This document shows, piece by piece, positions 21,882 through 33,461 of a DNA stretch of 64,000 bases. Each line of letters opens with the position of its first letter. The first letter of the stretch is position 1. The notes under the pieces were generated by a model. The model saw nothing but the letters and a program-made list of their open reading frames with translations, was not told where the DNA came from and did no database searches. Both the position numbers and the translations under genes were made by a program. Source of the DNA: Saprolegnia diclina VS20 (lineage: Eukaryota; Oomycota; Saprolegniomycetes; Saprolegniales; Saprolegniaceae); the NCBI RefSeq assembly GCF_000281045.1, contig NW_008246076.1, positions 153,286-217,285 of the forward strand, given 5' to 3'.

Positions 21882-23570
21882 ATGACCAACACGTACCATT
21901 CGGTCGTCGACTCTGTCCAGGAAGCCACGACGCCAACGTCGTCGTCGTCGTCGTCGAATGCGTCGACGTGGCAGGCCGAGCTCAAGCACCTCTTGTCTCT
22001 CGCTGGCCCCATGGTATAGATACTACGGCTATCTTTCTCTGCAACCAACGAGAGACTCATGTGAGGTGTAGATTTTTACCCTCTTTATGGAGTCCCTCCA
22101 CGCCACGATCAGCGTCGTCCTTGTCGGGCAGATCGACTCGCCGCTCGCCACCGAGTACGTTGACGCCGCAACGATGGCAAGTATGTTTACTTCCATCACG
22201 TCCTTCTCTGTGGGTCTCGGCCTTGCGTCGGCCCTCGACACCCTCTGTACGCAAGCCCACGGCGCCGGCAACACCAAGCAGTTTGGCGTCTACTTTCAAA
22301 GCGCCCATCTCGGCATGGCTCTGGTATTCCTCTCGTGCATCTTGGCGAATCAAGTGACAATATTGCGCTGTAGACGTTCATTCCCGTGGTCATTCTCAAC
22401 TGGTTCTCCGGGGATATCTTGACCGCGATGGGCCAAGACGCTGAGATTTCTGGCTTTGCCGGCACCTTCACTCGCATCATCACGATCGGTCTGCCCTTCT
22501 ACTTTGTCTACCAGCTCGTGCGCCGGTTCCTCCAAGCCCATGACATCGTCTACCCGATGACGATGATTGCGCTCTTGAGCAATGTTGTGCACATTGGCCT
22601 TGGCTACTACCTCTGCTACCACACGTCGCTCGGCTTCAACGGCGCGGCCATCGCACGCTGCGTGAGCTACGTGGTGCTGCCTCTGTTGATGCTGCCGTAC
22701 TTTGTGTGGCGGCCGATTCACCGCGAGTGGGGCTTGCACTGGAACAAGGCGGTCGCGGTTGGGAACCTCCGCGAATTCTTTCGCTTTGGGATTCCCGGCC
22801 TGCTCATGGTCATGATGGAGTACACAGCGTTCGAAGTGCTCACACTCATGGCGGGCTGGCTGCCCAACCACAAGGTCATGATTGGCATCAACTCGGTACG
22901 CACAAGCCATATTCTTGGTCATTTTCACAAGATAATTTGGTGTAGGTGCTCATCAACCTCATTTTGATCTTCTACATGGTCTTCCTCGGCATCTCCTTCT
23001 CGGCGACCATCCGCATTGGCAACTACCTCGGCGCCAACAAGCCGGACGAAGCGCGGCGCGTCGCCAAAATGGCCATCGGTGTTTGCGCTTCGCTGTCGTT
23101 TGTCACTGGTGGTACGATGCTGCTCGCGCGCCATGAGCTGCCCAAAGTCTTTATCAACGACGTGGAAGTCGTCGAGTACGTTTTCGCAGGCCTCTCAGGT
23201 GGCTCATGCACCAAATAGGGGGGCCGCGGTTGCGCTCTGCTACGTCATTCTCTTGCACATGATTGACGCCATCAACGCTGTCAACCAAGGGATTTTTCGA
23301 GGCATTGCCAAGCCCGTGATTGCGACGGCGGTGAATGCCGGAGCCTACTACCTCATTGGCCTCCCGATGGCCGCCGTGTGCGCGTTCGCGCTGCACTGGG
23401 ACGTCAATGGCCTCTTTGGCGGCTTCACCCTCGGCGCCTTCACAGCGTGCAGCATGTACATGTGGCAGTTGTCCAAGATCAACTGGGCCGCTGCGGCCAA
23501 CGAAGCCATCCTCCGGAGCAAATCGGGCGTTCCTCTGGACGACGATGTTGAAGCGTGCTGCAGTCCGTAG
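21882..23570 (+). CDS. MATE-family efflux transporter, copy 1 (intact)
   Basis: Five exons: 21882-22013, 22072-22323, 22374-22895, 22946-23175, 23219-23570, giving 495 aa, the usual MATE length with about 12 helices. Family features are LSLAGPM at the first helix, SALDTLCTQAHGAGNTKQFGVYFQ (the canonical A-L-x-T-L-C-x-Q-A-x-G-A), the central LNWFSGDILTAMGQD...GFAGTF, and EYTAFEVLTLMAGWL in the second half. Eukaryotic MATE proteins export organic cations and xenobiotics in exchange for H+ or Na+ at the plasma or vacuolar membrane. The last intron uses GTACGT inside the codon for E/A, as in the other copies. Copy 2 follows 0.6 kb downstream in the same direction; copy 3 is inverted at 29.7-31.4 kb. 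Confidence 0.93.
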
Positions 23571-24172
23571 TCGAATTTTTCGAAATGCTCGTATTTACCT
23601 CGATCGCATAATCTATTTTCTTTTCTACGAAAACAATGTTGTTGAAGGATACAATTAATTGGATTGTTGTCGATGTTTGGATGTTCTAAAAGCAAAAGTA
23701 GCAACCGCGTGCAATGGTCGGTGCTCGTGTCAGCACGGCGATGGTCTTGGATGCAGCTTTGTGCTACTCGTTGTTCGAACTGATGGAGCTGGAGATGGTT
23801 TAATGTTTCAGAATACTATCATTTTGCGTGTCCCTTGTAAGGGTTTTCAAGCATACGCGTTAACCTCGGCGTGTGGAGTCCACACACCGAGGTGCCCGCG
23901 CAGACATTATGGGTCCACTGACGCATGAACGCTCGTCCAGTCTACTAGAGGCATTATAAAGTGCTGGCTAAGCAAGGTACTAGTGCCAAGAGCTCCTTTT
24001 TTGTCATGGTTTTTGACCTACTATTTCCCCCTCTGCTGTCGTCGCGAACGATTCAATGGTCCGCGTCGCTTGCACGCATTCGCAAAGTGCCGACCCGACA
24101 ACCCACGCGCAAATTCCAACTCTCTGACCTCATTTAAATCGAATCTAACTTTTGCATTTTGAGATTACCATC
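23571..24172. other. Spacer between the tandem MATE copies
   Basis: About 600 nt with AT-rich 3' flank sequence at the left. No gene or repeat beyond the flanking MATE copies is seen, and the spacer itself does not resemble the region upstream of copy 1. Confidence 0.4.
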
Positions 24173-25819
24173 ATGATCAGCACGACGTATGCGTCTGTCG
24201 ACGACGCCTTGACCGAGCCCGCGCCGTCGTGGTCGACCGAGCTCAAGCATCTTATTGCTCTTGCAGCACCCATGGTATGCACTCTCGTCCACGATGGGTA
24301 TATCGGTACATGTAGACGCTGGCGTTCTTCTTGGAGTCGCTCCACCACACCATTAGCAACGTGCTTGTCGGCCGCATAAACTCCCCGTATGCAACTGAGT
24401 ACGTTGCCGCCGCGACCATGGCGAGTATGTTTGCTACGATCACGTCCTTCTCGGTCAGCCTCGGCCTTGCGTCGGCCCTCGACACCCTCTGTGCGCAAGC
24501 CCACGGTGCCGGCAACACCAAGCAGTTTGGTGTCTACTTTCAAAGCGCTCATCTCGGCATGGCTCTGGTAACGTCATCCCTTCATTCACCTATCTCACAC
24601 TACTACTACCTGTAGGTTCTCCTTCCCGTCGTGCTCATCAACTGGTTCTCGGGGGATATCTTGACGGCCATGGGCCAAGACGCCGAGCTCTCGGCGCTCG
24701 CGGGCACCTTCGTTCGCATTCTCTGCGCCGGTCTGCCTTCTACTTTGTCTACCAGCTCGTGCGCCGGTTCCTCCAAGCGTACGATATTGTTTACCCGATG
24801 ACAGTCGTCGCGCTCTTGAGCAATGTTGTGCACATTGGCCTTGGCTACTACCTCTGTTACCACACGTCGCTTGGCTTTAACGGCGCGGCCATCGCACGCT
24901 GCGTGAGCTACGTGGTGCTGCCTCTGTTGATGCTGCCGTACTTTGTGTGGCGGCCGATTCACCGCGAGTGGGGCTTGCACTGGAACAAGGCGGTCGCGGT
25001 TGGGAACCTCCGCGAGTTCTTTCGGTTTGGTGTTCCCGGGCTGCTGTTGTCGACGATGGAGTACACAGCGTTTGAGATTCTGACGCTCATGGCGGGCTGG
25101 CTGCCCAACCACAAGGTCATGATTGGCATCAACTCGGTACGTAGCTCTCTCGACGGTTGCTCGATTTTTCATATTTTACGTTTAGATTGTACAAAACATC
25201 AGTTTGATGTTGTACATGGTGTATGTGGGCATCTCGATTGCAGCGACGATCCGTGTTGGAAACCTCTTGGGTGCGAACCGCCCCGACGAAGCTCGGCGCG
25301 CCGCGACCCTAGCCCTCGTGCTCTGCATCGGTTGCTCGATTGTCACTGGCGGGTCGATGGTGCTAGCCCGAGATGAGGTGCCGACACTCTTTTTGTCCGA
25401 CCCAGCCATCCTCGCGTACGGTGTGGTGTATCCGAAGCGTCACGTCTCATCTTTGTCAACCGAGTAGGGCGGCCCCCACAGCGATTTGCTACGGCGCGCT
25501 TCAGCACGTCCTCGACGCAGCAAACGCCGTGAGTCAAGGCATTTTTTGAGGCATTGCCAAGCCCGAGATTGCGACCGTGGTCAACGCCGGTGCGTACTAC
25601 CTCGTGGGCCTGCCCCTCGCGGCTCTAGCTGGGTTTGGTCTTGACTGGGGCATCAACGGCGTTCTCGGTGCGTTCGGCGTCGGGACTCTTACGGCAACCG
25701 GACTCGAACTCTATCAATTTGCAAAGATCGATTGGCGGTTGGCCGCCGATACTGCGCTGGGTCGCAACGACGTCGAGACCCCTCTCGCTCGTCCCGACGA
25801 CAAGGTCGAGGTGGCATAA
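24173..25819 (+). pseudogene. MATE-family transporter, copy 2 (disrupted)
   Basis: The exon plan matches copy 1 exactly: 24173-24274, 24316-24567, 24616-25136, 25186-25415, 25468-25819. Two lesions are visible. Exon 3 is 521 nt instead of 522: GGTCTGCCTTC near 24731 has one C fewer than GGTCTGCCCTTC in copies 1 and 3, shifting the frame. In exon 5 the arginine codon CGA/CGC of the other copies is TGA (25547-25549, AATATTTT-type context GGC ATT TTT TGA GGC). Splice sites are intact and much of exon 3 is identical to copy 1, so decay is recent. The single-base loss could be an assembly error in a C run. The TGA would also need to be an error for the gene to be functional. Confidence 0.8.
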
Positions 25820-26137
25820 ATGGAAACGAATAGCATGTAGCATGCTCCTAATAACGTCCTTTGACCATTGTCTTTTCAACGGTTTAGATAGAAGCGCAAG
25901 TAGTATAGCTGTACAAACCACCACGTATTGACAATAGAGTCGATTCCGTTAATCAATATATCAATCCACCAACCAATCAAATGCGACGACGTCAAGTGAA
26001 AGACAACAGCCATCACCGCCATATAAGTTATGTTCTATACTCTTGCCATCACCCATGCACGTAGTGCTCATTCGCCAAGCAAGAAAGAACCGCATGATCA
26101 CGCCGAGCGGCAACCCGCGCCTCAATGGTGGTGGCTT
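25820..26137. other. Convergent intergenic region
   Basis: Contains the 3' flanks of MATE copy 2 and of the IQ/TPR gene, which converge here. AT-rich around 25925-26000. No gene is visible. Confidence 0.4.
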
Positions 26138-29100
26138 CTACGACGCGCTCGCCTTTCGAGCCGGTATTTTCGGGCGGAGCCACATGCGGCCGCTGCGATT
26201 TGGGATCGCGTTGGTCAGAATATTGAGTCGACTGCGATCGTCGTCGCCCCGGCCTTGGCTCAATGCCAGGTCCAACGACGCGAGGTGCGAAGCCGCCGAG
26301 CTATCGACGCGGAAGAGAAAACACTTGCAGCGCGCAAGCGTTTGAAAATGGCGCGGGCACTGCTGCCGGTACACGGCGCCTTCAAACAGCGGCCTCGCCG
26401 TCACTTGGTCCAAGGTTTCATCGGTCACATACGGCGTGCGTGGCACATGGCGGTACCGGCTACGGGTCTGCAGCGACGAGTCGACGCGCAACGTGGTGGC
26501 ATATGGTTTTGGACTCTGACGCAGCAGCATCGGCGGCAGTCGATTTCGTAGTCGCCGCGGGACGCTACGTGTACAATAATGTCTTCCACTTTTATGACAA
26601 ATATAGAATACGTTTGTGGAACAATGCTTGGAAGAAAAAGGTGCGGGCCGTTCGCGGGCAAGACGACAGCGATGGCGACAGTATTGGTCTCGCGCTGGAG
26701 CTGCCGCGTTGGCACCGACATGGTTGGGACGAGCGCCAAGTAGGGGACGAGGACACGGACGATGCCAGGAATGTCGTGAACATCTACCGGCAGCGGGTAG
26801 AGTGCTGGCGGCGCGCCATTGGCCTTGGGGCTTTTAGAGCGCTTGGCCGCTTGCGCTGTTCGAATCGCCATCGCAGCGTCCTGAAGCGAGAGCACCGAGG
26901 TGCCCCCCGCCGGCTCGCCCAGCCGACAGACGACGTAGATGTCGTTGACGATCGAGGTTGTATCGACGCTCTCGATCGCACCAAAGCTACCGCGGACAAA
27001 GACAGGCTGCCCAATGGCCGCCGTCGCGTACTCGTAGCGAACGAAGCGCAGTAGCTGCATCGTGCGGCTGCGTGGGCAACAGCCCGTCAAGACAGTGCAC
27101 GAGTTGTAGTCGGTGCCATAAAAACGAAACGAGAGGCCCGACTACAACGGTATCGACAATCTTGTCATCCTACTATCACCTACCTGGTCGATGGCCACCA
27201 AGAGGCTGCGTCCGCCGAGTTCGAGGCCCCGGTGAAAGACTCGATGAACCTACCAGGTACCATAGGGTTAGGACAGGGGTCGGGTTGGTGGGCCCACAGG
27301 AAACAAGTGCAAATTGCCCTCTCGGATCGCGAGAACCCGTCGCTTGGCCAGCTCGCGCCGCAAGATACTCTGAATGACCGTTGCCGCCGCTCCTTGCGCT
27401 CGCATGTCGCAACGCGTGCAGTACCTACGGCGTTGTCATCGTGCGCTCTTCGAACAAAGGCAACGTACCCGCGGTACGCGGCTTGGATACGTGTTGCAGC
27501 GTTTCCGCGTCGTTCTTGAACAAACTTGCGCTGCTGTAGCGTAAGCCCAAGTCGATGCATTTGCCGCTGCGTCAAATGACCCAAGAGTCGCCTACGGGCG
27601 TCTTCGAAGCGGACGAGGTACCCGCGAAAGACCCGCTGGATGGTCACGAGCGACTCGTACTGCTGGAGCACGCGCGCTTGGTGCTCGCGCCAGCGAAGGA
27701 GCGCGGGGATGACCATCAAGAGCTCGTTGGCGCTCGAAGGCGCCGCGAGAGGAAGGAATACCACCAGCGCCAAGATGCGCTCGGCGTGGTCGATCGACAG
27801 TCGGACATTGCTCTTGAGGTCGTGGTTGCCCGCCGCCTCCTTCATCGAGACGACGGCGCCCGTCCGGCGCCGTTGCAGCGCCAGAAGCGTCTTGCGATGT
27901 CCTATACCATGTAGTGCATCTCTCGACCTGATACAGCCGCCAAGCACGAGAAACCTTTGGCACTTGGCGGCGTGTCGGTGTCGCGACCCGCGTCGTCACT
28001 GACTTGCTTGACCAAGTAGACAATCTCGTCGTCGGCGAGGTAGATGCTATTGCAGCGGTGGCCGCCATCGGGAGCAATCACCGCATAGTGGTTGTGACGG
28101 AACACTGTGACGCCCATGCGCTCGCTGCCCATCACAAGAAACGACTTGTGCACGAGCCGACCGCGCAAGTTGAGCGGCAGTTTAAACACACAGAGGTACC
28201 GCTTCCAGTTGAGTAAAATGGTGTCGCTGAACGCGCGTCGCGCAAGATACCGTCGAATGTTATACTCGTGGACGTTGCCTGCGAGCGCTTGCTTGTACAA
28301 GGCGTCGGCGCGCCGGACGAGCCCAAAGCACTGGAGCGCGATCGCAAATGCAAGGCAAATGGTCGCGTCGCCCGGCCGCCACTGCAGCGCCGCGTAAAAG
28401 AACTTTGTTTCGCACTAGTAGACAAGATACGAGGTTCGGTACGACGAAGGATGATCCTACGTATTGGCGGTGCGCGTCACTGAGCCCGAGTGCCTTAGCC
28501 TTGTTCAAGTAAACCATAGCGACCTCGAGACTGCCTCCTTGCAGCTGCAAGACAAGACTGTACGCAAAGAGGTACAGCGGCTCGGTGGGAAAGCGCTGGA
28601 AGCCGTCCAAGCAGAGTACTTTGGCGCCGCGCAAATCAAAGAGCCCGAGGAGGCGCGCAAAGAGACACATGAGCAACGACGGGTGTGTCATCTGGGGGTA
28701 CGTGCAGCCGCTGCACCGCGTCGAGATCTACATGAAGGAGAAATCAATATACTATCCAAGAATCCAAACGGGTATGCGGTATCCAAGTCGACGTACGTTG
28801 TGCAGTGCACTGGCGAGCGCGATCGCACGGGCATTTTTGGCGTTCTCAAACCGAATCGTGGCCACAATACGTCGTCCTACATCATCGGATAGACCATGGA
28901 TTTGGATTGTTGATTTGGTAGATAGGTATGACGCTACCTCGATGGCCGCGGTAGACGCGCTGCAGTTCGATGACACATGTCGTGTGATACGCGTGCCGCA
29001 CTCGGTGTACGATGCAACGGCCGCCGTACCCGCGGTACACCCGCTGAATCCGTGCGGCAGCCGCCACGATTCGACAGAGTTGGAGGTGCTCGACATAGTC

Positions 29101-29648
29101 GCTAGGCACGACTTTATAAACAAAGACTAGGATACGAACTAGTACCGAGCGAAGAGGCCTCGTATCCACGCTTGTAGGCGCTGAGCATGCAAAAACCAAA
29201 AGGTCGCCCACGCGGCTTTGGCGCGGCAACGGCCCCTGTGACCACGGTAGATGCGCTGAATCAAGAGCGCTTTTTGCTGGTTGCGCGGGCCAAAGAAGGC
29301 AAATACGAGCGTCCGGTCTCGGTGGCCGCGGTAGACTCGCTGCAGGACGATCGCGGCGTGGTGCATCTCGGCTGGCGGCCTTGCGGTGTGCGTCGACTGG
29401 AGCCGATAGAGCTCTTGGTTCATGCGCTGGAGCTTCGAGTTGAAGAGGACGAGGATGCGCTGGTCCATCGTCGAGAGCTGCGGCAGCGGCTTGGGACGAG
29501 GCTTCTTGAGCAGCCCGAGGGGTCGCCGCGTGGTTCGTTCGGACTCGGGTGACATGGCGCGGCTGGTTCGAGGCAGAAGTAGGTGCGTAGGAGCCACCGA
29601 CGCCTGTCGCGGCTTTCGCTGTGGGAGTGGCGGCAGCGCTGTCACCAT
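26138..29648 (-). CDS. IQ-motif and TPR-type protein, 1018 aa in ten exons
   Basis: Exons by frame: 29648-29146, 29101-28938, 28876-28797, 28727-28461, 28414-27955, 27901-27469, 27424-27298, 27249-27184, 27141-26612, 26564-26138. Introns are 42-69 nt. About eight IQ motifs are readable: AIVLQRVYRGHRDR, LLIQRIYRGHRGRC, LQAWIRGLFAR, ARIQRVYRGYGGRC, IELQRVYRGHRG, then VTIQRVFRGYLVR, TRIQAAYRGYCTR and TVIQSILRRELAKR. Between the two IQ blocks is a helical TPR-like section (LLGLFDLRGAKVLCLDGFQRFPTEPLYLFAYSLVLQLQ) and a beta-rich domain (RLVHKSFLVMGSERMGVTVFRHNHYAVI). A similar beta-rich piece recurs near the C-terminus. IQ motifs bind calmodulin; a cytoskeletal or flagellar scaffold role is inference. 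The acceptor at 28728 could instead lie at 28692. Confidence 0.78.
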
Positions 29649-29738
29649 GTTGAATTGGTCAGTTATTCGCCGTTATAATGGGCATGATATCACTTTAGAA
29701 AAAGGTAACATTTGAATAAACAAAAATCATTCTACGAG

Positions 29739-31380
29739 TTAGGCTACGACGTGGGTTAGACTCGGCGAGCTGCGCGCAATCGCGTCGGCAGCTGCGGCGT
29801 CCCAATCGATCTTGCGCAGCTGCCACACGTAGAGACCACACGCTGTCATCGCTCCAGTCGTAAAGCCGATGAAGAGACCGTTGACGTTCCAGTGCAAGCC
29901 AAAGCCAAAGGCCGCTGCGAGCGAAATGCCAATAGGATAGTACGTTGCTGCGTTGACCACCGTCGCGATCACGGGCTTGGCGATGCCGCGGAAGATGCCT
30001 TGGTTGACCGCGTTGAGCGTGTCAAAGACGTGCAGCACGATGATGCATAGAATGGCCTCGGACGCCGCCCTAGTATCAATATATCAGTCATCCAGCATCG
30101 CCGAGACAGCAACGTACGCAATCACTTCGGGGTCGCTCAGAAAAAGCTTGGGGAGCTCGTGCCGCGCGAGGAGCATCGTACCGCCCGTGACGATCGAGCA
30201 CGATGCACTGAGACAGAGCGCCATCTTGGCGACGCGCCGGGCTTGGTCGGGCTTGTTGGCGCCCAGCAAGTTGCCAATGCGGATCGTCCCCGAGAAGGAA
30301 ATGCCGAGGTAGACCATGTAGAAGAGCGTGATGAGGTTGATGAGCACCTAATCGCAGTGAAAACCACGTGACACAAGAGAATCTGTCGTACCGAGTTGGC
30401 GCCAATCATAATCTTGTGATTGGGCAGCCAACCCGCCATGAGCGTCAGAATCTCAAACGCCGTGTACTCCATCATGACCATGAGCAGGCCGGGAACACCA
30501 AACCGAAAAAACTCGCGGAGGTTCCCAACCGCGACCGCCTTGTTCCAGTGCAAGCCCCACTCGCGGTGAATCGGCCGCCACACAAAGTACGGCAGCATCA
30601 ACAGAGGCAGCACCACGTAGCTCACGCAGCGTGCGATGGCCGCACCGTTGAAGCCGAGCGACGTGTGGTAGCAGAGGTAGTAGCCAAGGCCAATGTGCAC
30701 ACCATTGCTCAAGAGCGCGACGACTGTCATCGGGTAAACAATATCGTACGCTTGGAGGAACCGGCGCACGAGCTGGTAGACAAAGTAGAAGGGCAGACCG
30801 GCGCAGAGAATGCGAATGAAGGTGCCCGCGAGCGCCGAGAGCTCGGCGTCTTGGCCCATGGCCGTCAAGATATCCCCCGAGAACCAGTTGATGAGCACGA
30901 CGGGAAGGAGAACCTACAGGTAGTAGTATGAGCGAGGTGAATGAAGGGATGACGTTACCAGAGCCATGCCGAGATGAGCGCTTTGAAAGTAGACACCAAA
31001 CTGCTTGGTGTTACCAGCGCCGTGGGCTTGCGTACAGAGGGTGTCGAGGGCCGACGGAAGCCCAATGCCCACCGAGAAGGACGTGATCGTAGCAAACATA
31101 CTCGCCATGGTCGCAGCGCCAACATAGTCGGTGGCAAGGGGCGAGTCGATCTGCCCGACAAGCACGATGCTAATGGTGTTATGGAGCGACTCCATAAAGA
31201 GGGCAAAGATCTAGATTGTGCCAACATGAGCCACAAGTGCATGTAGTAGGACGGTAGTACCATGGGTCCCGCCAACGACAAGAGGTGCTTGAGTTCGGCC
31301 TTCCACGAGATCGGGGGCGACTCTCGGACGACGCAGTGCGGGTCATCAACCACGCTGTGGTAGGTAGCTGTTGTGGTCAT
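29739..31380 (-). CDS. MATE-family efflux transporter, copy 3 (inverted, intact)
   Basis: Exons: 31380-31261, 31210-30959, 30913-30392, 30347-30118, 30069-29739, giving 484 aa. Intron positions and phases are identical to copies 1 and 2; lengths are 50, 45, 44 and 48 nt. The protein has all MATE landmarks (LSLAGPM, ALDTLCTQAHGAGNTKQFGVYFQ, LINWFSGDILTAMGQDAELSALAGTF, EYTAFEILTLMAGWL). In exons 2-3 it is closer to copy 2 (AELSALAGTF, QAYDIVYPMTVVALLSN) than to copy 1, while exons 4-5 differ more. The stretch 30513-30644 is almost base-for-base the same as 22643-22774 and 24884-25015. It lies convergent with no gene to its left until the IQ/TPR gene, whose start is only 90 nt away on the same strand. 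Confidence 0.93.
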
Positions 31381-32101
31381 CGTGCTGGTAAATGGAAAAT
31401 GAATATCTTTGTGGATTGCTCAGTCGCTTGAACTGGCGCGATTACCCTTGCATGCGCTCGGTGCATCATCGAAATGCCCGTGCTGCGGTGGCGCGTAGGG
31501 TTGCGATGGATTTGGATATGTATCCGCCTTGCATTCCTACAGTCTTCTACCAGAAGAACGTGCCAAGTGCCACGATCGATTAGACCATGCGACAAGGCGA
31601 CCATAATCGGTGCCTCGATCTCATGGATGGTGTTGGCACAACCGTCCTTGCACGGTGCCTGGCCGAATCAAATGACAGCAGAGGCTGGAAGAAGCTTTGC
31701 AGAGGCTGGAGGAAGCTTTTGCAGAGGCTGGAAGAAGCTTCGCCACGAGATTACTGTACGCTTGGCTCGTTGGTATCACCCGATCCGCAGGTATCAACAT
31801 TGTCCCACCAGTCGCTCGCAATTCGACGACTTGTGCCTGACAGCGTACGACCACAGTGCCACGCCGTAGAGCTTCTACGGTGGCTCGTCCAGTACTCATA
31901 TACTAGTCGACTTGCGTCCGCGTCCTTGGAGGGGCCTGCATACTAGAAGAAGAGCCTCTCGGACCTGCCTAGATAGCCAGTTTGCACTTGAAGTTTCAAG
32001 TTGCGTGTTTTCAGACTGCAATCACACACTATTTCGATCCAAATCAAGATTCCAAAGTGGTCGGTTATGGGTCGCTTGCCATTTCATCGCCTTCCCGAGC
32101 C
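31381..32101. other. Divergent intergenic region between MATE copy 3 and the GDPD gene
   Basis: No gene. A short tandem repeat lies at 31678-31741 (listed separately). The upstream in-frame extension of the GDPD frame (31982-32101) lacks coding character. Confidence 0.45.
31678..31741. repeat. Tandem repeat, three copies of a 20-22-nt unit
   Basis: GCAGAGGCTGGAAGAAGCTT is repeated three times with small changes (GAAGAAGCTT, GAGGAAGCTTTT, GAAGAAGCTT). It is a local minisatellite in the divergent intergenic region. Because the unit length varies, it does not encode a constant peptide repeat. Confidence 0.85.
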
Positions 32102-33361
32102 ATGGTCCTCGCTTCCGTGGGCGCGTCCGTGTACGCGGTCTGGTCGGCGGTCGCGTCGCCGTGGCAGCAGCTCGCCGCCATGCATCATGTGCGCGGGCCC
32201 GCGCCTGCCCGCGTCGAGCTCGGTGTTCGGCCGTACTTTCTCGTCGAGGACATGGCCGCGTCGCCGCTCCAAGCGAAGCTGCGCGCCTGCGCCGAGGGCC
32301 CCATGGACGTACATCGGACGTCGTTTGCCATTGGCCACCGTGGCGCATGCCTCCAGTTCCCAGAGCACACGCGGGAGTCGTACCTCGCGGCCATCCGCAT
32401 GGGCGCCGGCCGCGTCGAGTGCGATGTCGCGTTCACGCGCGACCACGGCCTCGTCTGTCGCCACAGCATGAGCGACCTGCACACGACGACCAACATCTTG
32501 CTCACGCCACTCGCCGCCAAGTGCCATCGCCCGTTCACGCCGTACAACCCCACGACCGGCGAGACCGCCACCGCCGAATGTCGGACGACCGACATTACGC
32601 TCGCCGAGTTCAAGACGCTCCGCGGCAAAATGGACGGCTTCAACCCAACAGCGACGACCGTCGACGAGTACGTGGCGGGGACGCCAACCTGGCGCACAGA
32701 TCTGTACGCAGGGCCGACCAGCGGGACGCTCATGACGCATGCTGAGAGCATTGCGCTCTTCTCGGCCCATGGCGTGCAGATGACGCCCGAGCTCAAAGAG
32801 CCGAGCGTCTCAATGCCGTTCCACGGCTTCTCGCGCCACGACTTTGCCGACAAGATTGTCCAGGAGTACATTGACGCCAGCATTCCGCCGTCCCACGTGT
32901 TTCCTCAAGCATTCGCGTACGACGACATTGTCTACTGGCTCAGCGCGCACCCGGCATTTGGCGCCAACGCAGTCTATCTCGACGATGCCAACACCGTCGA
33001 CGAGCTGCCGTCACACGACCAGCTCGTAGGCTACAAGGCGGCCGGCATCAACATTGTGGCGCCGCCCATCTGGGCACTTCTGACGACGAACGGCGAGGAT
33101 GGTCGCGTCGTGCCGTCCTTGTACGCACAGCACGTCAAAGCCGCCGGTCTCCGCATCGTAGCGTGGAGCTTGGACCGCGCCGGTATCCTCGCCGAGACCC
33201 GCGGCGGGTGGTACTACCGGACCATTCAGAGTGCAATTGCGCGCGAAGGCGACATGCTCGAGACACTCCATGTGCTTACGCAGGACGTGGGCATCGAGTC
33301 AATCTTTGCCGACTGGGTCGCGACCCCCGTCTTTTACGCCAACTGCGTCGGTCGAGCCTAA
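32102..33361 (+). CDS. Secreted glycerophosphodiester phosphodiesterase (GDPD family)
   Basis: One exon, 419 aa. The start at 32102 (MVLASVGASVYAVWSAVASPW) gives a plausible signal or anchor sequence; an upstream in-frame Met at 31982 would add 40 unconvincing residues. The TIM-barrel signature is clear at residues ~80-130: FAIGHRGACLQFPEHTRESYLAAIRMGAGRVECDVAFTRDHGLVCRHS, with the H-R-G, the E-x-D metal ligands and the second catalytic His of the family. MTPELKEPS is the third metal-binding strand and IVAWSLDR the late barrel strand. The enzyme class splits glycerophosphodiesters into glycerol-3-phosphate and an alcohol. An extracellular, phosphate- or choline-scavenging role is likely but inferred. 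Length exceeds the ~250-aa bacterial enzymes and fits longer eukaryotic secreted forms. Confidence 0.92.
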   Translation: MVLASVGASVYAVWSAVASPWQQLAAMHHVRGPAPARVELGVRPYFLVEDMAASPLQAKLRACAEGPMDVHRTSFAIGHRGACLQFPEHTRESYLAAIRMGAGRVECDVAFTRDHGLVCRHSMSDLHTTTNILLTPLAAKCHRPFTPYNPTTGETATAECRTTDITLAEFKTLRGKMDGFNPTATTVDEYVAGTPTWRTDLYAGPTSGTLMTHAESIALFSAHGVQMTPELKEPSVSMPFHGFSRHDFADKIVQEYIDASIPPSHVFPQAFAYDDIVYWLSAHPAFGANAVYLDDANTVDELPSHDQLVGYKAAGINIVAPPIWALLTTNGEDGRVVPSLYAQHVKAAGLRIVAWSLDRAGILAETRGGWYYRTIQSAIAREGDMLETLHVLTQDVGIESIFADWVATPVFYANCVGRA

Positions 33362-33461
33362 CCGCCTCATGCATCTTGCATCTACGTACGAAGTTGTTGT
33401 CGACACTCATATGCCGCTGGTTGTGGTTTGGTGGTGCGACATGTCGAGTTGACGGGCTACG

